Assembly (NCBI GenBank): GCA_964614375.1
Contig: CAZTLI010000381.1
Span: 1 to 5,504 of the forward strand
Source of the DNA: CAZTLI01 sp964614375
GTDB taxonomy: Bacteria > Chloroflexota > Anaerolineae > Aggregatilineales > Phototrophicaceae
DNA length: 5,504 nucleotides
Direction: 5' to 3'
Each line of letters starts with the position of its first letter. Position 1 is the first letter of the stretch. Positions 1 to 4,595 of the stretch are shown piece after piece. Made by a program: the position numbers and the translations under genes. Below the pieces are notes generated by a model. That model did no database searches. It had not been told where the DNA came from and was given only the letters and a program-made list of their open reading frames with translations.

Positions 1-768
1 TGGGAACGAGTCGGACAGCCGACTCATCGTGCCAACTGGTACTGGCCTCAAGATGAATTGTGCATCACCTGGCTGCGTGACCAGCATCCGCAGGGCGACA
101 TCCGCGTGTATATGCAGGGTTATACGTCGATTGTGACGTTCATCCAGAACGATGTGCGCCTGCACAATGTCGAGGCCGATTATCGTCCACTGCCCATGTA
201 CTGGACACTTGGACAAATCGAACTGGCGGGATTCTGGTCGCTGCCGCCGTATGCTTATGTGCGGAACAACGAATATAACTGGTTGGAATTTTTCCCGGAG
301 CATGGCTACACACAGCTGCTGGACAGTCCCCCGCTGAACACCGTGCCCTGTTTATGGCACAATCCCGATACACTGCCCTTCGCCTATACGCTGCCGCTGC
401 GCGCTGCCGAATCGCGCACCGGGCAGTCGCTTGACGTGGCAGACGTGACGCCGATTCCGTACTATGGGCGTTTGCCTGACCGCATCGGCCTGATAGTCGA
501 GGCCAATCCCACGACACCGCTGGTCGTGACGGTGCAAGAACTGGCCTATCCCGGTTGGTATGCACAAATTGATGGTGAGACGGTGACGCTGGAATCTGTC
601 GGTGGGCAGTTGGGCGTGATATTGCCAGCAGGGACAGGGGCACATCGTATCTACTTTGAATATGCCCCGCCGCTGCTGTATCTGGGCGCAGTCATCACGC
701 TGGTGACGGCCATTTTCACAGTGGGCTATCTGCTGCGTATTGACCGGCGACTGGGCATTACTTCTTGA
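1..768 (+). CDS. YfhO-like membrane protein, C-terminal part (partial)
   Basis: The frame is open from the first base, so this is the C-terminal 255 residues of a larger protein that begins outside the window. The visible part is mostly an extracytoplasmic domain. Near residues 183-192 is YPGWYAQIDG, followed by a short strand-rich stretch and LPAGTGAHRIYFEYAPP. Together these resemble the end of YfhO-family multi-pass membrane proteins, where a 'PGW..xxDG' segment precedes a G-x-H-x-x-x-F-x-Y-x-P motif and a last helix. One hydrophobic helix follows (about residues 226-245, LLYLGAVITLVTAIFTVGYL) and then a short basic tail (RIDRR), which suggests the C-terminus is cytoplasmic. YfhO-type proteins are linked to glycosylation of surface polymers in Firmicutes; the substrate here cannot be read. 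The stop codon lies 11 bp inside the convergent AraC-type gene. Family assignment is moderately sure; function is not. Confidence 0.75.
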   Translation, partial: WERVGQPTHRANWYWPQDELCITWLRDQHPQGDIRVYMQGYTSIVTFIQNDVRLHNVEADYRPLPMYWTLGQIELAGFWSLPPYAYVRNNEYNWLEFFPEHGYTQLLDSPPLNTVPCLWHNPDTLPFAYTLPLRAAESRTGQSLDVADVTPIPYYGRLPDRIGLIVEANPTTPLVVTVQELAYPGWYAQIDGETVTLESVGGQLGVILPAGTGAHRIYFEYAPPLLYLGAVITLVTAIFTVGYLLRIDRRLGITS

Positions 769-1627
769 CGACCGGTATCCAGATTTCGCTGTGATAGTCC
801 GGCAGACTCGTGTCTTTACTCGCATTCCACAGGAGTTCTGGCCCTTCACTGACTTCATAACCCGCCATGGCAAACCATTCCGCGTAAATTCGCCCCCAGA
901 CACGCTGCAATTCATCGGGGAATTTACCCCTCGCAGTGAATACGCCCCATGTCGAAGCGGGCACAGACAGCGCCTGCCATTTATCGTTGTGGGGCTTATG
1001 GGTTGCCACGCCAATATACTGGTCGAGTTGTGTGCCTTCTGCGCGCCCTGCGGCAAAATTGACCGACGCGCTGATAAGCCCGCGCGGTTCAACAGTGGAC
1101 AACCCCTTCAATTCGGTAATCATGTCCTCTGTCAGACTCGCCCACATGGTCGCAATTTCAGGATTGACGCCCTCGTACTGCAATGACACCCGTTCTTTGA
1201 GACCGACGATATAAAAGGCCCCTTTTTCGATAATGCGATACTCCATTTCATGTCCTCCTTGAATGGTCAACTGGAACGTCATCGGTGGCACAGCTTTAAG
1301 TGAAACACCCTGCGTTCTGGCTTCGGTTGGCGTCATCCCATGCAAGTTCTGAAACGCTCTGGAAAAGGCATCCGCCGACTCATAACCATATTTCACAGCC
1401 AAATCAATCACCTTGATGCTGCTCTGGCGTAACTCCAATGCCGCTTGTGACAAGCGCCGATGACGGATGTACTCACTGAGCGACATGCCGCTCAAAAATG
1501 AAAACATCCTGCGAAAATGATATTCAGAACAGCACGCGAGCTGCGCGACTTGCTGAAAATCAATGTCACCCGCTAAATTGGCTTCGATATACCTCATGGC
1601 GAGATTGAGCTGCTTTAACGCTTCCAT
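758..1627 (-). CDS. AraC-family transcriptional regulator with GyrI-like effector-binding domain
   Basis: A 289-residue DNA-binding regulator. The N-terminal AraC/XylS domain covers about residues 4-106: a first helix-turn-helix (DIDFQQVAQLACCSEYHFRRMF, about 21-42) and a second (VIDLAVKYGYESADAFSRAF, about 73-92), closed by HGMTPTEAR. After a linker, residues 127-289 form a GyrI-like/AraC effector-binding domain (opening GGHEMEYRIIEKGAFYIVGL, ending SEIWIPVVKK). The Rob- and SoxS-related class with this order senses small, often hydrophobic or toxic, ligands; the ligand here is unknown. I chose the ATG at 1627 because AAGGGG sits 9 bases upstream and family members usually begin just before 'L..AMRYIE'. 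An upstream in-frame ATG at 1684 adds 19 residues but has no ribosome site. A second strong ribosome site lies inside the gene at the domain boundary. The gene ends tail to tail with the YfhO-like gene, overlapping by 11 bp. Confidence 0.9.
   Translation of the reverse strand: MEALKQLNLAMRYIEANLAGDIDFQQVAQLACCSEYHFRRMFSFLSGMSLSEYIRHRRLSQAALELRQSSIKVIDLAVKYGYESADAFSRAFQNLHGMTPTEARTQGVSLKAVPPMTFQLTIQGGHEMEYRIIEKGAFYIVGLKERVSLQYEGVNPEIATMWASLTEDMITELKGLSTVEPRGLISASVNFAAGRAEGTQLDQYIGVATHKPHNDKWQALSVPASTWGVFTARGKFPDELQRVWGRIYAEWFAMAGYEVSEGPELLWNASKDTSLPDYHSEIWIPVVKK
1244..1260 (-). promoter_or_regulatory. Internal ribosome binding site and start codon inside the AraC-type gene
   Basis: On the minus strand AAGGAGGA (1253-1260) is followed, 7 bases after its AGGAGG core, by an in-frame ATG (1244-1246). 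This is a better ribosome site than the one at the gene's own start. Translation from here would give a 162-residue protein consisting only of the GyrI-like domain, beginning MEYRIIEKGAFYIVGL, which is where free-standing GyrI-like proteins usually begin. The match could in part be forced by the codons for Gly-Gly at the linker. Confidence 0.5.
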
Positions 1628-1642
1628 TTCGCTGTACCCCTT
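1625..1642 (-). promoter_or_regulatory. Ribosome binding site deciding the AraC-type start
   Basis: AAGGGG (minus strand, 1637-1642) lies 9 bases before the ATG at 1625-1627. It favours this start over the ATG at 1682-1684. The latter is preceded only by TATAGAAT (1685-1692), which looks more like a -10 element than a ribosome site; I find no good -35 to go with it. Confidence 0.6.
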
Positions 1643-1750
1643 ACCATGCCAGCGTAGCAAAAATGAAATGGACGTATCCGACATATTCTATACGGATTTT
1701 GCAGGGGCGGTATCTATGCCGTGTCAGGGCAGGATGTATGCGGCGCACAC

Positions 1751-1846
1751 GTAGGGACGATCCGGCATGGTCGTCCAAGAAGAACAATTAAACGCAAAGG
1801 ATAAAAGGCGATGGGATGGCAGACGCGCACATCGGCACGTCTCTAC
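1751..1846. repeat. Small inverted-repeat element (MITE- or REP-like)
   Basis: A 96-base non-coding stretch whose ends mirror each other: GTAGGGACG at 1751-1759 and CGTCTCTAC at 1838-1846 (8 of 9 bases complementary). Each end can also fold on itself. The left end forms an 8-bp stem with one G-T pair (GGACGATC with GGTCGTCC, 1755-1776, loop CGGCAT). The right end pairs AGACG (1821-1825) with CGTCT (1838-1842). No open frame lies inside. Ends of the form 'GTAGGGACG' are common in dispersed intergenic repeats of several bacterial groups, so this is probably a small non-autonomous element. It could also act in the AraC-type gene's leader, which begins about 60 bases away. Confidence 0.5.
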
Positions 1847-1860
1847 GAATTTCAACGGTC

Positions 1861-1911
1861 TGGCGCGTCACTCCGGTTTACGCATGACCACTTGCGAGAT
1901 GTGCCCATCTT
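1861..1911. repeat. Direct repeat, left copy
   Basis: Matches 4019-4069 at 50 of 51 bases in the same orientation; the only difference is A at 1897 against C at 4055. Identity stops sharply on the left (C at 1860 against A at 4018). On the right, past 1911, it falls to a patchy similarity. The mismatch changes Ala to Ser in the methyltransferase frame read on the minus strand. Confidence 0.95.
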
Positions 1912-1957
1912 TCCCTTCACCACATTAGCACACTATCCAATAACTGAAGTTTGGCAA
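1868..1957 (-). pseudogene. Decayed 3' end of a class I SAM methyltransferase gene
   Basis: Read on the minus strand in the methyltransferase frame this gives LPNFSYWIVC, a stop, then CGEGKDGHISQVVMRKPE and a stop. The intact gene at 4026-4595 ends LPGYFANWHAIHT followed by MEDGHIAQVVMRKPE. The last part is nearly identical at DNA level (the direct repeat). Upstream of it the islands TTGCC, ACTTC and ATTGG occur in the same order in both. The spacing differences are -3, 0 and +6 bases, so the frame is kept. Further upstream there are more stops and I see no similarity. 'EGKDGH' fits this methyltransferase family better than the intact gene's own 'MEDGH', so the fragment probably comes from a related gene and not from a simple copy of the neighbour. 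It is not functional. Confidence 0.6.
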
Positions 1958-1965
1958 CTATAAAG

Positions 1966-1994
1966 TTGATAACTATTCTTATAAATGTTATATT
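1966..1994 (+). promoter_or_regulatory. Candidate housekeeping-type promoter of the island operon
   Basis: TTGATA (1966-1971), a 17-base spacer and TATATT (1989-1994) match the -35 and -10 consensus at five of six positions each. Transcription would start near 2001, leaving a leader of about 110 bases. A perfect 5-bp hairpin, CAACT-ATAA-AGTTG (1955-1968), overlaps the -35. An inverted pair ATAAC (1969-1973) and GTTAT (1987-1991) lies across the spacer, so a repressor could bind here. AT-rich DNA yields such matches by chance, so this is a candidate only. Confidence 0.5.
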
Positions 1995-2031
1995 ATTCAA
2001 ATCTCAACCCAAATGTCTAATTTATTTTCAA

Positions 2032-2061
2032 TTGTGATGCCAAAAATTTTGGGTCTATGAT
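2032..2061 (+). promoter_or_regulatory. Second candidate promoter with a palindrome in its spacer
   Basis: TTGTGA (2032-2037), an 18-base spacer and TATGAT (2056-2061) form a weaker -35/-10 pair. The spacer holds the perfect palindrome CCAAAA-A-TTTTGG (2040-2052), a plausible operator. If the upstream promoter at 1966-1994 is the real one, the palindrome would instead lie in the transcribed leader. Confidence 0.3.
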
Positions 2062-2112
2062 CTAGAATACAAAATAATCAAATTGTGTATAGGAGACAAT
2101 TGGTTAATAAAT

Positions 2113-2778
2113 ATGATGATTAAGTATTTAAATAATATTAACTTTTTCTTATCACTTCTTATTTATTGTGGAATCCTCTTTATAATAATCGGGGCCACTG
2201 GAAACAATAGCCAGGCAATTTTGATTGTTATTGGAGGCATAGCACCTGGAATAATCTATTTTTATTCAAATACCGTTCGGGTTTTACTTGATGCTGTTTT
2301 GAGCAAAAGAATAACTACTGTCTTTCTCATCGGGTTGTTGATATTAATTTGTATTGTTCCTCATGTAATTGTTAATATATTTTGCAATTTACCCCCCTCA
2401 AGAGACGTTTGTATAGCACCAACTTTTACTCCTGAGTCAACTACTATCGTTCCTACTGACGTTACCCCAACTGTGACACCATCTTATACATCTACAGCAA
2501 CACAAACTATAATAATTGAACCTACCTCTACGCCGACAATAAATGGAGGTTTTATTACCAATACGTCTACGTTTACACCTACCCAACAGCCTGAAATTGA
2601 CGCACATTTATTGACAAATACAGCAATTCAGGTTGCACGAACACAAGCAGCAAATATGACTCACACACAACATGCTCAATTTACACAAACCCGGAGAAGC
2701 GAAATTCAAACAGAAGAAGCCATTGGCACTGCACTGGTACAAACGAATGCTGCTAATACACCTACAGCAGGTAACTGA
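2113..2778 (+). CDS. Hypothetical three-helix membrane protein with Thr/Pro-rich stalk
   Basis: A 221-residue protein of no family I recognise. Three hydrophobic helices lie at about residues 9-28, 34-52 and 67-90. They are followed by a Cys pair region (FCNLPPSRDVC, 90-100) and a low-complexity stalk rich in Thr, Pro and Ser (about 101-160, many TPT/TPS units). A polar tail (about 161-215) contains spaced 'TQ' pairs (ARTQAA, HTQHAQFTQT), probably an extended or coiled segment. The N-terminus is predicted inside and the stalk outside the membrane. The start is uncertain. AGGAGA at 2091-2096 is the only ribosome-like site, yet the in-frame ATGs at 2113 and 2116 are 16-19 bases away, and an upstream TTG at 2083 would precede that site. 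I chose 2113. The propeller gene follows after 29 bases on the same strand, so the two probably form an operon. Its base composition is the most AT-rich in the window. Confidence 0.7.
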   Translation: MMIKYLNNINFFLSLLIYCGILFIIIGATGNNSQAILIVIGGIAPGIIYFYSNTVRVLLDAVLSKRITTVFLIGLLILICIVPHVIVNIFCNLPPSRDVCIAPTFTPESTTIVPTDVTPTVTPSYTSTATQTIIIEPTSTPTINGGFITNTSTFTPTQQPEIDAHLLTNTAIQVARTQAANMTHTQHAQFTQTRRSEIQTEEAIGTALVQTNAANTPTAGN

Positions 2779-2797
2779 AGTAATACATAAAACCTAT

Positions 2798-2810
2798 GGA
2801 GGGAGCTGTG
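2798..2810 (+). promoter_or_regulatory. Ribosome binding site deciding the propeller gene's GTG start
   Basis: GGAGG at 2798-2802 precedes the GTG at 2808-2810 by 5 bases. The in-frame ATG at 2796 overlaps this site and has no ribosome site of its own. Starting at GTG also puts the hydrophobic signal right after a single Arg at position 2, a normal export-signal layout. Confidence 0.7.
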
Positions 2811-4013
2811 CGTTACTCAATAATTTTTCTGACGGTATTGCTTTTATTTAGCATCTTATTGATAACAAGTACAGATTACAATTTATCTGCACAAGACGCC
2901 CAACAAGAACCTTCCCCTACCCTATCTCTGTTGGATAGACGTGCTACACTAACTGCCCAACCCACTCGCACCACTACACCAACTCCTGTGCTAGAACCCA
3001 TTCTACGGACAGCAACAGCACGCGCATACACTCCTGAACCGACTTTGACACCGACCCCGTTTTCTCCGATTACTTCGGGTAATATCCAATCACTGCGCCA
3101 CGTCATCACGTTATCTGGACATACATCCATTGTAACTACTGTTGCATTTAGCCCTGATGGTCGGATTTTAGCATCAGGCAGTATTGACGATACCGTCCGT
3201 TTATGGAACATTGTTGGAAATACCGGCACAGTCCGAACGATTCTGAGTGAATTTGGTGGAGATGTGCTTAGTGTTGCATTTAGTCCAGACGGTGTTTTAA
3301 TTGCTGTGGGAAGTGCAGACAATACTGTTCGGATTTGGGATGTCAGTCGACCTCAATTAATAGCCACATTAACGGATCATTCAGATTGGGTAACCAGTGT
3401 TGCTTTCAGCCCCGACGGAAACTTACTTGCAACTGGAAGCAATGATGGCACTGTACGAATTTGGTCCGTAAGTTTTGAGGTGATACCCGGAGGACGAACT
3501 AGAGAATATACAGTAGACAACATTGCTACCCTGAATGGACATCAAGCAGATGTTTCGAGCGTTGCATTTAGTGTATCAGGTGACTACGTAGCAAGTGGAG
3601 GTTCTGACAATACTCTTCGACTTTGGTATGTAGAAACCCACGATGAGATTATTCAGTTTACAGATCATGGGAGTTGGATTCTAACCGTTGCATTCGGTCC
3701 CGGTGGTACAGGCGATTTGTTAGCATCTGGCAGCTCTGATAGAACAGTTCGATTATGGGAATGGACGACAGGATCGCCAAACGGGACAATCCAGACCGCC
3801 GATACAGTTAGGGCCGTTACATTTAGCCCAACAGGTGATCTCATGGCTTATGCAAGTGGTACAAGTTTTACAATTTGGGATATTAATAATAATTCACAGA
3901 TTTTCATGTTCAGCAATAATACAGATGATGTGCGTAGCTTGGCCTTCGATTTCACAGGAGGGTTATTCGCTGTTGCTACAAGCAGTGTAATACAGATTTG
4001 GGCTATACCATAG
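2808..4013 (+). CDS. Exported seven-bladed WD40 beta-propeller protein
   Basis: A 401-residue protein starting at GTG (an ATG four codons upstream is the alternative). Residues 4-21 form a hydrophobic signal or anchor (IIFLTVLLLFSILLITST). A Thr/Pro-rich linker follows (about 34-92), then seven WD40 repeats to the very end: blades at about 97-136, 142-180, 184-222, 238-276, 280-320, 327-359 and 364-401. Blades 1-3 are near-canonical ('VAFSPDG..LA.GS.D.TVRIW'). Blades 4 and 5 are degenerate, and 6 and 7 lack the SPDG or GS-D core but keep the FTIW and IQIW ends. Seven blades make a complete closed propeller, so the protein is probably not truncated. Such propellers bind proteins or peptides; no enzyme domain is present. 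The linker style matches the stalk of the upstream gene, which suggests both act outside the cytoplasmic membrane. Its stop is 5 bases from the right direct repeat and 12 bases from the convergent methyltransferase stop. Confidence 0.93.
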   Translation: MRYSIIFLTVLLLFSILLITSTDYNLSAQDAQQEPSPTLSLLDRRATLTAQPTRTTTPTPVLEPILRTATARAYTPEPTLTPTPFSPITSGNIQSLRHVITLSGHTSIVTTVAFSPDGRILASGSIDDTVRLWNIVGNTGTVRTILSEFGGDVLSVAFSPDGVLIAVGSADNTVRIWDVSRPQLIATLTDHSDWVTSVAFSPDGNLLATGSNDGTVRIWSVSFEVIPGGRTREYTVDNIATLNGHQADVSSVAFSVSGDYVASGGSDNTLRLWYVETHDEIIQFTDHGSWILTVAFGPGGTGDLLASGSSDRTVRLWEWTTGSPNGTIQTADTVRAVTFSPTGDLMAYASGTSFTIWDINNNSQIFMFSNNTDDVRSLAFDFTGGLFAVATSSVIQIWAIP

Positions 4014-4018
4014 AAAAA

Positions 4019-4069
4019 TGGCGCGTCACTCCGGTTTACGCATGACCACTTGCGCGATGTGCCCATCTT
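4019..4069. repeat. Direct repeat, right copy (3' end of the methyltransferase gene)
   Basis: The partner of 1861-1911. It holds the final codons of the methyltransferase (DGHIAQVVMRKPE), its stop (4026-4028) and 7 bases beyond. The repeat thus ends almost at the gene boundary, as attachment sites of integrative elements at gene ends do. A 4-bp inverted pair (GTCA and TGAC, 14 apart) is the only internal symmetry I find. Confidence 0.95.
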
Positions 4070-4595
4070 CCATGGTGTGAATCGCGTGCCAATTGGCGAA
4101 GTAACCGGGCAATTCACCGGGTTCGAGCAGGAAATTGGTGTTGAATTCGGGCACGATTTTGAGGTAGTGGCGATTGAAGGTTTCATAGATGATGCGCCCG
4201 CCGGGGCGAATCGTGTCGCGCAGTTTGGGGAACAGGTCGCGCTTGAGGTAGCGGAACACGCATACGAGGTCATAGCGCGCGGCCTCAAATTGCTCTGCAT
4301 CGAGATCAACTTGCAGCAGATTGACATTCCGCAGGTTACGCATCGCCATTTCGCTGCGGGCTTGCTGCAAGGCCACCCGGCTGATGTCGATAATATCGAC
4401 GGTGTAGCCCTGTGCCGCCAACCACAGGCCATTTTGCCCAACCCCACCCGCCACGTCGAGCGCGCGGTAGACGCGATCATACTCATTTTTGACGACGGGG
4501 GTATATGCCAGCAGCAGCGGGTCGGGCGCGGGATAATCACGACTCTGGCGTTCTCGATAAATGCCATCCCAGCGAACCCGGTCTTCCGCGCTCAT
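4026..4595 (-). CDS. Class I SAM-dependent methyltransferase
   Basis: A 189-residue single-domain methyltransferase that moves a methyl group from S-adenosylmethionine to an unknown acceptor. The Rossmann-fold signs are in order. Motif I is ALDVAGGVGQNG (45-56), where Ala-Gly-Gly-Val-Gly replaces the commoner G-x-G-x-G. The acidic end of strand 2 is VDIIDIS (66-72, Asp70 likely holding the ribose), and LLQVDLDA (93-100) follows. YDLVCVFRYLKRDLFPKL (108-125) lies where motif IV sits, and PGGRIIYETFN (131-141) is the motif before the last strands. Size and the 'RW..IY.ER' opening resemble small TehB- or thiopurine-type methyltransferases. The ATG is supported by GGAGGG (4604-4609) 8 bases upstream, and it overlaps the stop of the upstream gene as ATGA, so translation is probably coupled. 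Its last 43 coding bases are the right direct repeat. Confidence 0.9.
   Translation of the reverse strand: MSAEDRVRWDGIYRERQSRDYPAPDPLLLAYTPVVKNEYDRVYRALDVAGGVGQNGLWLAAQGYTVDIIDISRVALQQARSEMAMRNLRNVNLLQVDLDAEQFEAARYDLVCVFRYLKRDLFPKLRDTIRPGGRIIYETFNRHYLKIVPEFNTNFLLEPGELPGYFANWHAIHTMEDGHIAQVVMRKPE

Larger units (their letters stand above)
1628..2112. other. Gene-poor stretch between the AraC-type gene and the island operon
   Basis: No convincing coding region. From left to right it holds the leader of the AraC-type gene, the inverted-repeat element (1751-1846), a 14-base gap, the left direct repeat with the decayed methyltransferase end, and an AT-rich zone from about 1920 with promoter-like sequence. 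The boundary between G+C-rich and AT-rich DNA falls at the right edge of the direct repeat. No tRNA, no other small RNA fold and no CRISPR-like repetition was seen. Confidence 0.7.
1861..4069. mobile_element. Putative inserted island bounded by 51-bp direct repeats
   Basis: The segment between two near-identical 51-base direct repeats (1861-1911 and 4019-4069) holds two genes that differ in composition from everything around them. By hand count the 60 bases at 2101-2160 are 17% G+C, those at 1981-2040 are 23% and those at 3121-3180 (inside the propeller gene) about 42%. Against this, 4081-4140 is 55% and 4741-4800 is 60%. The right repeat is the 3' end of an intact methyltransferase gene, so the insertion did not break it. 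No integrase, transposase or inverted terminal repeat is visible. If a real element, it is non-autonomous or a remnant; the circular unit would be 2158 bp. Alternatives are decay of a tandem methyltransferase paralogue with gene capture between, or an assembly join at a repeat. Confidence 0.5.

Noticed and set aside
352..1092. Long open frame on the minus strand across the YfhO-like and AraC-type gene ends
   Set aside because: It is antisense to the YfhO-like gene and out of frame with the AraC-type gene. Its residue make-up is rich in Arg, Cys and His with no domain, typical of a shadow in G+C-rich DNA.
1628..1684. Longer AraC-type protein from the ATG at 1684
   Set aside because: No ribosome site there, while AAGGGG supports the ATG at 1627, which also matches the usual N-terminus of the family.
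1861..1911. tRNA gene as the insertion target
   Set aside because: The repeat encodes the end of a methyltransferase and does not fold as a tRNA arm; no tRNA was seen anywhere in the window.
2083..2112. TTG start at 2083 for the membrane protein
   Set aside because: The only ribosome-like site (AGGAGA, 2091-2096) lies downstream of it, and the added residues (MCIGDNWLIN) fit no known signal; an ATG at 2113 is preferred, though its spacing is long.
3100..4013. Tandem DNA repeats or CRISPR-like array
   Set aside because: The recurring words such as 'GTTGCATTTAG' are codons of successive WD40 blades, spaced by blade length and diverged, not an array.
1861..4069. Integron cassette with attC site, or transposon with terminal inverted repeats
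   Set aside because: I found no core sites of the GTTRRRY / RYYYAAC type in the repeats, no mirrored ends of the block and no recombinase or transposase gene. The repeat is also far too long for a target-site duplication.
3848..4567. Minus-strand open frame of 239 residues spanning the island edge
   Set aside because: It is a shadow of the methyltransferase in another frame; it lacks the SAM motifs and runs across the repeat into antisense of the propeller gene.
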